A stretch of DNA of 64,000 bases. Source: Lumbricus terrestris. Lineage: Eukaryota > Annelida > Clitellata > Crassiclitellata > Lumbricidae. The position numbers and the translations under genes are program-made. This document shows positions 21,882 through 31,641 of the stretch, one piece after another. Under the pieces are notes generated by a model that did not search any database, was not told where the DNA came from, and worked only from the letters and a program-made list of their open reading frames with translations. The DNA lies in the NCBI GenBank assembly GCA_949752735.1, contig OX457036.1:6664692-6728691 (forward strand), written 5' to 3'. Within the stretch, counting starts at the first letter, position 1. Each line of letters begins with the position of its first letter.

Positions 21882-22697
21882 CTAACCTATCATCGCCAAA
21901 ATCTCTAGAACTAATTTGACCCCACTTCTGGTACCAATTGTAACGCCCGCCCCTATCGGCATCCCCGGAGTCGCCACTTCCGGATCCTCGCTCGATGGGA
22001 CCGCGTGCTGCTGTGGACGAGCTCTAGAGATAGAGGGAGGACAGGAGGAGGTGACTTCTGGGTTCGAATCCCAACCCAGGAAAGGCGGCCAGTCTTTTCG
22101 ACTACCGTACTCCCTATATGAAATTGGCGGCCTACCAGCCAATCTATCACTCCTTCGCAATATACCAGGTTGCGTGAAATCTTTAGGCCTAGCACCCAAA
22201 GTTTCTTCCAGGCCGATGGTCGAGTGGTATGGCGCGTCCGCAGTGGTAATAGCGGTGAGGTAACCAGGGTTCAAATCCACAGCAGGCTTGGGTACCGGCG
22301 ATGTCTCCAATCTTTCCAAGCGTGATACAACTTCCGTCAGCGCTTCCCTGACATTATCTCTTACCGCCGAGATCTCTTCTCTTACATTTAATTGCACTGA
22401 GGAAATAGCATCGCTAACATTTGATTGCACTGAGGAAATAGCATCCTGCGTATCTCTGACATAAGATTTTACAGAAGAGATTTCCTCTCTTACATTTGAT
22501 TGCACTGCCAGGACATTAAGCTCCACCGTGGCAATCGCCTCTTGCGTGTCTCTGGCATTGAGTTGCAACGACGACTGTATAGAAGTCATAGCATCATGAG
22601 TTGACTTAGCATTAGTCTGTATTGCCTCGAGCAATACCTCCATAGAAGAAGGGGGCCGTGAAGGCTGAGCAGGGGTGACTGGCCTAGATTCCTCCAT
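21882..22697 (-). CDS. LTR-encoded coiled-coil ORF (U5/leader ORF)
   Basis: 271 codons from ATG at 22697 (MEESRPVTPAQPSRPPSSME). Residues about 15-135 form a long run with regular hydrophobic spacing and repeats of phrases such as REEISSVKS, VRDTQDAISSVQSN and SVQLNVREE, predicting a coiled coil. The rest is Pro/Ser/Arg-rich and includes LRRSDRLAGRPPISY, which resembles the RRSxRxxxPPxxY motif found at the end of some retrotransposon Pol proteins. The frame leaves the LTR, crosses the primer site and stops at 21882, 33 bases before the gag ATG. From 22023 down, the gag frame is also open, in the -1 register. The protein could be an accessory product, a Gag extension made by frameshifting, or a captured sequence. 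I recognise no known family. Confidence 0.6.
   Translation of the reverse strand: MEESRPVTPAQPSRPPSSMEVLLEAIQTNAKSTHDAMTSIQSSLQLNARDTQEAIATVELNVLAVQSNVREEISSVKSYVRDTQDAISSVQSNVSDAISSVQLNVREEISAVRDNVREALTEVVSRLERLETSPVPKPAVDLNPGYLTAITTADAPYHSTIGLEETLGARPKDFTQPGILRRSDRLAGRPPISYREYGSRKDWPPFLGWDSNPEVTSSCPPSISRARPQQHAVPSSEDPEVATPGMPIGAGVTIGTRSGVKLVLEILAMIG
21918..21936 (-). promoter_or_regulatory. Primer-binding site, tRNA-Leu type
   Basis: Two bases after the 5' LTR the minus strand reads TGGTACCAGAAGTGGGGTC. Its complement ends ...CCACTTCTGGTACCA, close to the 3' end of eukaryotic tRNA-Leu(UAA), as I recall it, with one mismatch in the acceptor/T-arm region. Confidence 0.75.
22215..22287 (+). 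repeat. tRNA-like segment inside the 5' LTR
   Basis: Same A-box-like and B-box-like blocks as at 13403-13475, antisense to the coiled-coil ORF. A second B-box-like gggttcgaatccc lies nearby at about 22061-22073. Confidence 0.4.
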
Positions 22698-23462
22698 AGC
22701 GCTATAGAAATGACTTCTATCTTTAGAGCTCACAATCAATCAAGTATTCATTCAACGTCAGTTGCATTCAATGCCATCAATGATCAAAGTCAGAAGTTTA
22801 ATTAATATTTCTTATTATTCACAATCACTTGAATCTTCAATTGACATCAATTATGCTCAAAGCAATCAAACATAAAAGTCAGTAAGTTCAATTATCAGTT
22901 CCTATCCTTTGTAAAGACATTCAATGAAAATCAAATGCAACAATTCAATGCAAACACCTATCAACCGGAGTATGCCTAACTTAAATCCCGATTGACTCTC
23001 AAGTCCCACAGCCAATTTCAGTTCAGCCCAAAATGTCTTAATAACCGATCGTATTAATTCCCCAATAAAGCGTACCTTATGTCCGAAGACAAGGGACAAA
23101 GCCGATCGTGTGCGAAGAACAGCGACGAAGACGATATCCAAGAGATGCGACGAAACACACAGAAAGGCGTCGAGTTTGAAGCGCCCGAAAAGATCAGCTA
23201 AATCCGATGCTGATTTCTCGCAATGAACAACAATTTCGGCTATTTATCCAAGCCGTTTGAGAAAGACGCCCTTAGGCAACCATACGAACAACCGCTTCGC
23301 AACACAATTTCAGAACGCTGACGATTCGAAGCCCACGATAAATCACTCCGTGTGACAGGGCGAAGAGAGGCCTTGAATTAGTAATCCAGGAATATATCCG
23401 AAGCGAGAGCGAAGACAAAACTTGCAGCGACGCTGATGTATTTCTCGCAACAAACAAACTCT

Positions 23463-23468
23463 TTTATT
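23463..23468 (-). terminator. Candidate polyadenylation signal in the LTR
   Basis: AATAAA on the minus strand, about 190 bases downstream of the TATA-like site, a spacing compatible with a short R region. The same site exists in the 3' LTR at 14651-14656, where it would be used. Confidence 0.4.
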
Positions 23469-23654
23469 TAATCGACTCCATGTCGAGAGAGAATGAATCG
23501 CCGACAGAATCCGTGTATGCGCAACTAGTGCAAGCAGGCGCTTATCCTGGCCATGCTTCACCAACTTGATCGAGCCTAAAACTACCAACCGCCGCAATAC
23601 ATCCGACCGCCCTGAGATCCTGTGCGCAACTGAGCCTCTCAGCGTTGCGCTGCT

Positions 23655-23663
23655 CTTTTATTA
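23655..23663 (-). promoter_or_regulatory. Candidate TATA box of the LTR promoter
   Basis: TAATAAAAG on the minus strand, followed about 30 bases later by a CAGTTG initiator-like site. If used, most of the 2.4-kb LTR would be U5 and the coiled-coil ORF would lie in the transcript leader. Confidence 0.35.
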
Positions 23664-24314
23664 CTGCCTGACAAGGAGAGCGTCCCCCTTTCTGCGCATG
23701 ACCAGCAAGCGAGCCGCGCGCGCAAACCCAGCAGCAACGCAGCTGTTTCAAGGCGGCAAGAATCAGCTGCCACGTGCGTCCTCTCCTGTGTATCTCTGCG
23801 TCTGTCTGTAGCTCACTATCTTTCTCCTTCTATCTCTCCTTCTGAAAGGCGCCATCTGCCGCTGATCACGTAGGCATCAAATGCACCAGTTCACCCTTGA
23901 GAAAACACACGTACACAGACCCACACGCCAACGGTGTTTCCTTCTCAATCCGTGTCCCTGCCTGTGCTTGTCTGGCTGGCTGTATTCCTCGCTCACTCTG
24001 ATCATCAGACCACCTCAGAGAGCGTGCGAAAGTTTAATTACCCTCATCGACTGCAAGCGGCACGGCCTTTGAAGACAGCGACCGACGATCGCTGAGAGCG
24101 TGTGAACATATACCAATTAATGGAACAGCAACGACTGCTGCCTACGTCAGCGGTCGCTGTGACCCGTGTCAAGCGCAAATCAACATTAAAATATAGGTCA
24201 CACAAGGCAGCTCAAAAATACAGAAATAAAACAAATATATCAGATCCCTGAAACCCCATAATCGATTAAATAAAATAATATTAGCGACCCGTAGCGTAGT
24301 TATACGTCGCTACA

Positions 24315-24500
24315 GTAGTACTATATGCGTGCAACACATCACGCATGTAGGCGGAGACAGAGGAGAATTTAGGAATTCGTCCAATGAGCCGGGCATCATG
24401 AAGAGCGCAGAAGCCGATCTAACCGCCACAGAACCCCGAGGGGAAGGCCAACAAGGATTGAGCAACAATAGTCTATTCGACATGTTACAAAGGCATGAGC
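24315..24500 (-). pseudogene. L2-like LINE RT fragment (right half of the interrupted copy)
   Basis: The minus strand reads HAFVTCRIDYCCSILVGLP, then ARLIGRIPKFSSVSAYMRDVLH, typical L2/CR1 RT blocks (xRLDYCNxL, RLI...R...LHWLP). It breaks off exactly where the next block would be HWLPV, and the missing continuation is found at 12307-12675. Confidence 0.8.
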
Positions 24501-24561
24501 AAGCAAAACTAGCACATCATGAGAGAGAGAGAGAGCGAGCAACCAATCGGAGTTGACGAGG

Positions 24562-24870
24562 CTGATAGTAACAGCAAAGATCATTGACAGAATAATAATG
24601 TATAAACATAAACAAGCTATACGTAGAGATGGAATAGACAGAAAGTCACACAGACAGACCCGCAAACACATACGTATGCATGGAATCACGTACCTTGTTT
24701 CATACGACTGGTGAGACCGTGCTGTTGAGTAGGACACAGAATGGTATAGATATATATTATATGAAATATGATCGGTTTTGGTAAGTCAGTGCAGAGTTTT
24801 GAGAGGTATGACTACCGACGGGTAGTCTATTGGGTAGGGTGGTGAAGTGCGTAAATATTAATTGCTTGTG
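24562..24870 (+). repeat. Repeat G, copy 1
   Basis: About 300 bp shared with 32268-32563, including tacgtagagatggaatagac, cacacagacagacccgcaa, cttgtttcatacgact and atgatcggttttggtaagt. Confidence 0.8.
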
Positions 24871-25149
24871 CCGGAATGCCTTCACTTCCAGTTGAATAGA
24901 AAATAAGAGATGCTCATTTTTAAGATGAACTTACTACTTTTCTATGAAATCGTCGAATCGAATAGAATTGAAACCGGCAATAATTATTGTTCAGCATTGT
25001 TATAGCATCGAGCCCTAAATACAATCATGTAATACTCTTAAAACGCCAAACGCAGTAGTAATTACACCAAACTTAAAAACCTCACATATATATAACTTAA
25101 TCTAGCATCGATTTAAAGGTTTGGTCGGTATCGAGTAATTTTCAGTGGT

Positions 25150-25310
25150 AATAATAATTTTCGTTTACTCAACATTCCGGTTGACAGACCGCAACCGGTT
25201 ATAGTGCAGCCCACAATATTAGGCAGTTGAAACAGCTAACAGGAACTCAGATTACAGAATACACAAATCTTATCTAGGCTACCAACAGAACAGACAGCCT
25301 GCAATAATCG
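25150..25310 (-). repeat. SINE-B tail copy
   Basis: Blocks ccggttgacagaccgcaac, cagattacagaatacacaaa and acagacagcctgcaataat, in the same order as 33905-34080. Confidence 0.7.
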
Positions 25311-25416
25311 GCGTTTAGCAGCCTTCAAAGCACGTCCATCCTGTACATACGGGGCACGAACTCTTTGACCTCTTGTTCTCTACGTCATCGTGTTATCCAT
25401 TGCGCTACCGAGACTC

Positions 25417-25945
25417 CGGTCATCCAATGAAGCTTCCCGTATTACAATTCATGCAGTATACCATGCAAGCCACCAACAGAAATTTAAAAAGCATGAACGA
25501 TGTCATACTTGAAGCTAGAATTGACGCCAATCGTGGTTCTTTAAGAGCTTATGTTGGAACTTTTGACAAGAATTACACACCTCTTTTAAGTTGGAAACTC
25601 GTCCCATAAGAGAAAGCAGATGAGCAGGTAATGGCATATCACAACGGTGGTTTCGTGTCCTTCAAATTTGCTTTGGATGGCTGCTTTATTAGCACGACAT
25701 TCATCGACGCTTTATATAAAAAATAGAATCGTGTTAACTAACTTACTATGATAGGTGCAGTCCATTTAGATCGGTAGAGACCAGTTTTATTTTAGCCTAA
25801 GACAGACAGACAAACAGAGAGGCATACACTATATTTAATATTGTTCTCGAGTATCGTGAGGTAGGCCAAATACAATTGTGAGAAACTATAAACCTTGTAT
25901 GAGAGGCTTTTTAACGAAAGTCGAATGCTTCATGGCTTCCGGGAG
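25417..25945 (+). repeat. Repeat F, copy 2, with nearly open reading frame
   Basis: One frame runs from MKLPVLQFMQYTMQATNR through ARIDANRGSLRAYVGTFDKN to SWKLVP, meets a single stop (TAA, 25607-25609) and continues EKADEQVMAYHNGGFVSFKF to IDALYKK-stop near 25725. The composition looks like real protein, and the second copy (9987-10530) shows the same region decayed. I do not recognise the family. It may be the end of a transposon gene or of a duplicated host gene. Confidence 0.6.
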
Positions 25946-26450
25946 GATAAGCGAACTTTGGGAAGCCCAGCAAATAGTGAGTTGCATGCAGTAGTCAATT
26001 CGACAGCAAATAAAAGCATGAACAAAGGTTTTAAATACAGAAGTGGAAACAGATCTTCTGATGGCTCTCAGACGCCTCATGTGATAATAACATGAGCGTG
26101 TCAACTGTGAGAGGTGATCAGAGAACGAAAGGGTGCTATGAAGAGTGACGCCCAAATCACGGACATCATAAGAAAATGTAAAGTTAGGGTGGATTGAGGT
26201 CAAAAGTGGGAAGTTAAGTTTAATGAGCTGTTATTTAGTACCAAACCAGATCAGTTGCATCTTAGTGGGATTAAGGAAAAGTCGGTTGGCCGACATCCAA
26301 GAGTGGAGATCATGTGACAAGGAGTCGATCAGTTTCACGAGAGCAACCTGATCAGCACGAGGAACATGTACAAAGGTCTAGACATCGTCAGCACACAGGT
26401 GGCCAGTGGCCAAGGGATGGCGTCTACTTGCGTAGTTGACTGTTGAAACA
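25940..26450 (-). pseudogene. L2-like LINE RT fragment with mutated catalytic box
   Basis: Minus-strand order: a GHLCADDV stop TFVHVPRADQ region at 26370-26420, HDLHSWMSANRLFLNPTKMQ, a stop after WFGTK, then DVRDLGVTLHSTLSFSDHLS, MRRLRAIRRSVSTSVFKTF and HAFICCRIDYC. This is the RT palm (YADD box, here CADD) followed by the KxLGVxxD block of CR1/L2 RTs. In-frame stops and the Y-to-C change make it dead. Confidence 0.82.
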
Positions 26451-27358
26451 CCTCAAATTTCGCCAGAGTTTTTGTGTATATTTATTAAACTTAAAATAAT
26501 GTTCAACAGTTAATTTTGAACCATTTGACTCCAGTTACTTCACTAATGAAAAAACTACGATTAGGTTGAATTGATGCGTCAAGTATACGTCATCATCAAA
26601 GATCATCATCGTCATCAATGGTTTTCCTATCGTTAATTAATTATTAGTATCCTCCATCGTTCTGCATGTTGTCTGAAATGGATTGGATCATCCGAAAGTT
26701 CACTACATATTATAGTGTTACGATCGACAAAGACACCTTTACATCGTCGATATCTGAGCTTACAATATAAAATGCACGTGGCACACAATGCTTTCGATGT
26801 CGATAATGGTGTCTCGAAACCGTTAAGCATTAGATGCTATAATAATATTCAATTGTCGGAACTGTAACAGTTGCTAATCTTGTACCTTGTCTCATCTGAT
26901 CCTAGAGCCTCCAATACCCGACTCAGACGACACTCACCTTAGTAGCTGTCCCACCCCCGCTGAACCGATTGTGCCTCGACATGGACCACCTTCGGGCTAC
27001 TCTTACTGACAATCCTTTGACTTGAGACAGCGCTCGTGAATAAGATGGTGCCCCGCGCTTGGCTTTCGAATAGCGCTTTCGAAGTTTGGAGATTACGATT
27101 ACGATCACCTACAAATTGCACTGAGTTTACTTGCAGCGTTTTGCTAATTTAACAAATTTCAGGATGAATACGGGCATTGAATGCCTCAGATTCACAATAA
27201 TATTCAGAGTTAATTAACGCGCGTCACAGATCTATTTATCTATTGCTGACACCAGTCCGACCCCTCTTCACATCTGAAAGCAATTGTTGCTCAATCGCAG
27301 AATGTGTAAACTTAAATAGGTAGAAAACGTTGATTCAAAGATTGCAGTAATTTTAGCG
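26451..27358. other. No gene seen
   Basis: AT-rich unassigned sequence. gttacgatcgacaaagacac (about 26718) resembles gttacgatcaagcaaaacac at about 58690. Confidence 0.4.
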
Positions 27359-27965
27359 ACCACCGAATGGTAAATATGACCGGTACAAGCCACTGAAATA
27401 CTCTGAAATGAAACCACAAGCACGAGATTTCGACCAAATGACTTTTAAAAAGGTCGTCAGAAATTTTGGCGCCTGAAAATGGAAACTTTTCTCCGTGGGA
27501 ATTCAACCCCCAAAACTGAAATCCTGGCGCCGCCACTGTCACCACCCCTGGTCCTTAACCCTTGATGTATGGACCTGTCGATTGTTTCCTTTTCCATGAA
27601 TCCTAGCGTAAAATTTCGGGGTCTTCACCCCAAACGGTCACCCACCAAAAGTGATGGAGAAAAATCAGCTGAACAGCAACTAACGACGGTCACATGCGTA
27701 AGACTGTGATTGGTTTTCGGCAACGATTGATTCCATCCAAAGTTATTCATTACGCTTTGGATTTTTATTAAAATCATATTTTACACCGCTCACAATTTTT
27801 TACTGACTTGGTTTTGGAGGTTGAATTCCCACGGAGAAAATTTTCCATTTTTAGGCGCCAAAATTTCTGACGACCTTTTTAAAAGTCATTTGGTCGAAAT
27901 CTCGTGCTTGTGGTTTCATTTCAGAGTATTTCAGTGGCTTTCAGTCATATTTACCATTCGGTGGT
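27359..27965. repeat. Long inverted repeat, two ~155-bp arms
   Basis: Left arm 27359-27516 and right arm 27811-27965 are reverse complements with few mismatches (for example gacttttaaaaaggtcgtca against tgacgacctttttaaaagtc), separated by about 294 bp. The left unit ends with the hAT MITE terminus ATCCTGGCGCCGCCACTG at 27521-27538, and the arms share a block with the MITE at 10658-10893. They are probably two inverted copies of one DNA transposon. Confidence 0.8.
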
Positions 27966-28609
27966 TTTGCAGAAAAAGTTTCAAATTTTGATAATTATTT
28001 AATGGGGTCCACATGAAGACGCGCCAATGTGGTTTCAGAGCTCTCGGCACCAATTCAATTAAAACAACCTGTTTTTTGCGATTGGGTGTTTAAATTACAA
28101 GTATTAAAACGTGATTAAACTTTCTCTATTCTTTTTAATTTGCTTTAAAGGCTTTTCTTTAAGTAAGGTATTATTAGGTAGCAATTCATCGTAAAACGAT
28201 GATAGGAACAATATTTCCTTATGCTTCTGTCTAGAAACCTTAAATAGCTTGTCAACAGTTCAATATAAGTTTTGTGCGAGTAACCCAAGGATTGTTGCAT
28301 CATTTAGTGATTGGTGTCGTCTCTATATATACCGCTAATTTTTATGAAATGAATAACACAAATTTAAGGTCAAAATCAACGTAAAGCATTAAAATTAAGC
28401 CAAACAAAGACCATTTAAATATAGAAACAGCGAAATTGCTATTTTAAAAAACCAAATAGTTCTTCATTTCCATGATCATGAATGTGCGTGACACGCATGA
28501 CTTGCTGATGAATTCACGATTGAACTAAATCCTCACAGCTCGATAGGATTTACCATCTCTTGGTTGCCCGTGATCCTCCTATTGATCTTTACTTGCTGTT
28601 TAAAATGAT
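27966..28609. other. No gene seen
   Basis: AT-rich unassigned sequence. Confidence 0.4.
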
Positions 28610-28672
28610 TCGAACCTGCAACCCTCCGGCTGCAAGACAACGATCCCACCCACTACACCACCGCGCCCCACA
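28610..28672 (-). repeat. SINE-A head fragment
   Basis: gattcgaacctgcaaccctc and acaccaccgcgcccca in minus orientation: the tRNA-like head without body or tail. Confidence 0.65.
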
Positions 28673-28954
28673 GAATGTTTTTAATGTTTATAATCTCACG
28701 CAGTTTATAGAATAAATAATTTACTGATATGAAGGACATACTATAGCTGTAGTGAGTCAACAACCTCACAAATAAATTTAAACGAAGCAATTTTACGGTT
28801 GTGTGTTGACTTCCTTGTTTCCTGTAGAATTTTTTAGCTTTCGCCATATCAAGTGACCTGACAAAAGTTTTAAATGGAAAAAATGAATTAACCCTTTGCG
28901 ACCAGCGTGTACTGAAATGCATTGGAGGCAAATGTATCTGGTCGATAAAAGGTT

Positions 28955-29157
28955 CAGGGCTGTTTTTAAGGAATTTTTAGAACTGCACACCCTTTTCTCT
29001 CCTTTCTCTCCTCCATGGTAAATTACTCAAAATCTGAGAAAATGACCTATTTTTACTAGTTTTGACTGCACTGAACGTGACGGAAGTGCTTCTACAACTG
29101 CATGAATCCATTTAGAACTGCACATTTTGTGTATAACTGCACGTTAAAAAAGCCCTG
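28955..29157 (-). mobile_element. hAT-type MITE, family I, copy 1
   Basis: 203 bp starting CAGGGCTGTTTTTAA and ending TTAAAAAAGCCCTG, with aaaaggtt exactly repeated on both flanks (28947-28954, 29158-29165): an intact 8-bp target duplication. Interior has several gtgcag/ctgcac words. Confidence 0.88.
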
Positions 29158-29582
29158 AAAAGGTTGAAAAGGATTCTTTCGTTTTGACTGTTGCTTTCTT
29201 GAGAATGAACTCAGCATTCTATTCAGTCTATAGTCTTATTCCTTTCAGTCGTTAGACCGTGACCTCGCAGTGGTCTATCGAATGTGCACCGCACCCAACA
29301 CATGAGTTTTGCTTTTGTTGGCAGTAGACCTAATCGTCGACTCTGACTGTCGTGGTGACGATGGTAGATACCGCAACGTTTCACCGGTAATTTATGTGCA
29401 GCGATTGACCCAATGTCTAAAGTGTCTGATATATGTAGAAAAGCGATAGTCAAAATGAATTCCATCGCCCTCCTCCCTTACTCTGGCCCGCCGTGACAGG
29501 CACTTTAAGAGGTTAGAAGATGGTTGAGTCAAAAATCTGTTGGCTACCCCATTGCGCTTACTATTCCTGGTTCAAAACTTCA
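29158..29582. other. No gene seen
   Basis: Unassigned; an 80-codon minus frame (29223-29465) has no recognised features. Confidence 0.4.
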
Positions 29583-29679
29583 GAGGGAGGGAGGGAGGGA
29601 GGGAGGGAGGGAGGGAGGGAGGGAGGGAGGGAGGGAGGGAGGGAGGGAGGGAGGGAGGGAGGGAGGGAGGGAGGGAGGG
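29583..29679. repeat. (GGGA)n microsatellite
   Basis: About 24 uninterrupted units. The repetitive Glu/Gly/Arg frames across it are artefacts. Confidence 0.97.
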
Positions 29680-29775
29680 AATGGGGCGAAGTAAGGGTGG
29701 GGAAGTAAGAGATTGGCACTGAACGCGGCGAATCCTAAAATTCCAGGGCAACGCCGGGTACCCCAGCTATTAATA
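29680..29775 (+). repeat. Shared 3' end ...CGGGTACCCCAGCTA, copy 1
   Basis: gaagtaagggtggggaagta and cgccgggtaccccagcta recur in the same order at 45040-45125. Confidence 0.5.
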
Positions 29776-30009
29776 TTATAGGCTCACACCCTTAAAAGTC
29801 TCTTAGCGAAGCTACATAAGTGCACCGTATATCAATAATTGTGATTTACTAAATCATCTATTTTGTCCGTGAACGATGTCATGAGAATGTCATGAGAATG
29901 TGTAAATATAATCAAATCGCTGTAGGTCAATGTCGTTTGTGCAATATAATTATGGAGAGTGAAGAAATATGGGAGGGTGGACGCTATTTGTGACTTTTAT
30001 AACATACCA

Positions 30010-30347
30010 TGAAGCATGCAATCACAGGTGACCACTGACCAGTACTCTCCGTCTCGTCAAATCTTTCCACAGACAGTCAAAGCTGCGGATATCTGGAAAT
30101 GCATTTTGACCACGGTTCCGCGCGCTCGCACTTCTATCAGACAACGCCTAGTCTTTTCTTTTGTGGCCCATCTATCTGGAATGGCCTCCCACTAACCTTG
30201 CGACTTATGCATAGGCTAGATTCCCCTGCATTTTTTAAGTATCTCAAATCTTATTTTTTAGTTGTGGCTTAGCTGGGAGCGCCTCTGAGTAGGTTTCTTG
30301 AAGAGGCGCTATATAAATTCTCGAAATGAACGAATGAATGAATGAAT
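30010..30347 (+). pseudogene. L2-like LINE 3' end
   Basis: Plus-strand blocks PRARTSIRQRLVFSF, a SIWNGLPLTLRLMHRLDSPA stretch in a second frame, and the tail gagcgcctctgagtagg, cttgaagaggcgctatataa, then GAAT repeats (30327-30347). Frameshifts between blocks. Confidence 0.75.
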
Positions 30348-30479
30348 AAGATGAAAATTGCCAAAATGCTTTTGGTGGCTAAATTACCTTCCTTCATTCT
30401 TTTTGAATTAATTTGGTAATGACCTAGGTTATATCCAATTTCAACCTATTGAGCAATATCCCGACCATTCAGTAAATTT

Positions 30480-30850
30480 TCTGCCTAAAATTTTTTCTTC
30501 TAGGCGCTATGACCTTCGAATGTGTAACCGTGCTATTAGTTAAGGTGTTTAATGTTTAGTTAAGGTTTTTCAGAACATTTGCTTTTTTAATGTTGTTTAT
30601 ATTGAGACCACTTTATGGCAACCTAATGGCCTTCCTCATCATGGTATTTCCGCCCAGGGGGCCCACCTAGCGGGGTTGCAAGACCCCTTCCGAGTCCCCT
30701 GTGCAACCAATTGTAAACTATCAGCATCATTATTTAAGCACTGTTTTATTTTATTGTGTTAACTTTGTTTATATGATGTTGCATCTGATTTATTTTAAAT
30801 TTGCTTTGCTTTGGTTGCCAAATAAAAATTGATTGATTGATTGATTGATT
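30480..30850 (+). repeat. LINE 3' untranslated end with TTGA repeats
   Basis: ggttgccaaataaaaattga followed by ATTG units to 30851. A GC-rich block at 30650-30710 (cgcccagggggcccacctag) precedes it. No coding part is visible. The design suggests the end of a different LINE family. Confidence 0.45.
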
Positions 30851-31362
30851 GGCTGTATTGCTGTCTTATGACGTTCTTTCATAACAAAGACCATGAATTT
30901 TTAGTCGCCCCCCTTGTGTCGATGATTAATATCGCTGTGTAGAAACACAAAGCTAATATAAAACTCTTCTTTTCATATAATCGGGTGTCTAAAATAGACA
31001 GAGCATTTTTAAAATAAAATTTCACGCCCTATTGTGAACTAATATTACTCTACTGAAATAAAAACTTTTGAGAACAAATTAAGAAGGACGCAGAAAATTT
31101 ACACAGTGTTCAAAGCATGTAATAATATTTTTTGCAATGTTTAGCACTATTTTATTTGATGTCTCCTCCACTGAAAACTGGTTGGAATGTCTTCAAGATG
31201 AATTAAGTCACTCACAATAATTTTTAAGAATCGAAATTTTGAATAAAACCGCTTTCAAAAGCTAGTTTCAACTTTAAAGCAGCGAAAAACATTCATTTAA
31301 TTAAGGTGCTCTGTGTTAATTCAGCGACTCGGATGTCAGCAATCCTTACAGAAACCAATCAC
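30851..31362. other. No gene seen
   Basis: AT-rich unassigned sequence. Confidence 0.4.
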
Positions 31363-31633
31363 CAGTGGCGAAGCCAGGAATTTATGATGGAGGGGTTGGG
31401 GTTTTTATGGTCTGGCCGGATGCCCTCTCTAACACCAACCCAACAGGGTTACATGTGCATTAAATAAAAAGGGAATAAAGTGACAAAGGGAATAAAGTAA
31501 GAAAAACAATTGTTGCTACAAGCAATTGTTTTGTTTTTCTTATTTAAGTGGATAAATAACATTTAAAGAAACTTTTTCTTAGGCCAAGGTGGGTTTTTTT
31601 AACCCCGAACCCCCCCCCTTGTCTACGCCACTG
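31363..31633. mobile_element. hAT-type MITE
   Basis: 271 bp. Starts CAGTGGCGAAGCCAGGA, ends CTTGTCTACGCCACTG, and ccaatcac is present on both flanks (31355-31362 and 31634-31641), an exact 8-bp target duplication. No coding capacity. Confidence 0.9.
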
Positions 31634-31641
31634 CCAATCAC

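Larger units (their letters stand above)
13127..24314 (-). mobile_element. Ty3/gypsy LTR retrotransposon, complete termini, internally deleted
   Basis: Two same-length direct repeats bound the element (13127-15502 and 21939-24314, offset 8,812). Each starts TGTAAC and ends GCTACA. The bases gtag lie immediately outside both ends (13123-13126 and 24315-24318), a 4-bp target duplication. All element signals point to minus-strand transcription: primer site beside the right LTR, purine tract beside the left LTR, ORF on the minus strand. The one LTR difference I found (c13914 versus g22726) argues for a recent insertion. The coding region is a Gag-Pol fusion lacking protease and the RT palm, so the copy should be mobile only with help from a relative. 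Confidence 0.95.
21939..24314 (-). repeat. 5' LTR of the gypsy element
   Basis: 2,376 bp, TG...CA ends, adjacent to the primer site on its low-coordinate side. Differs from the 3' LTR at one position that I could find (g22726). Confidence 0.95.
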
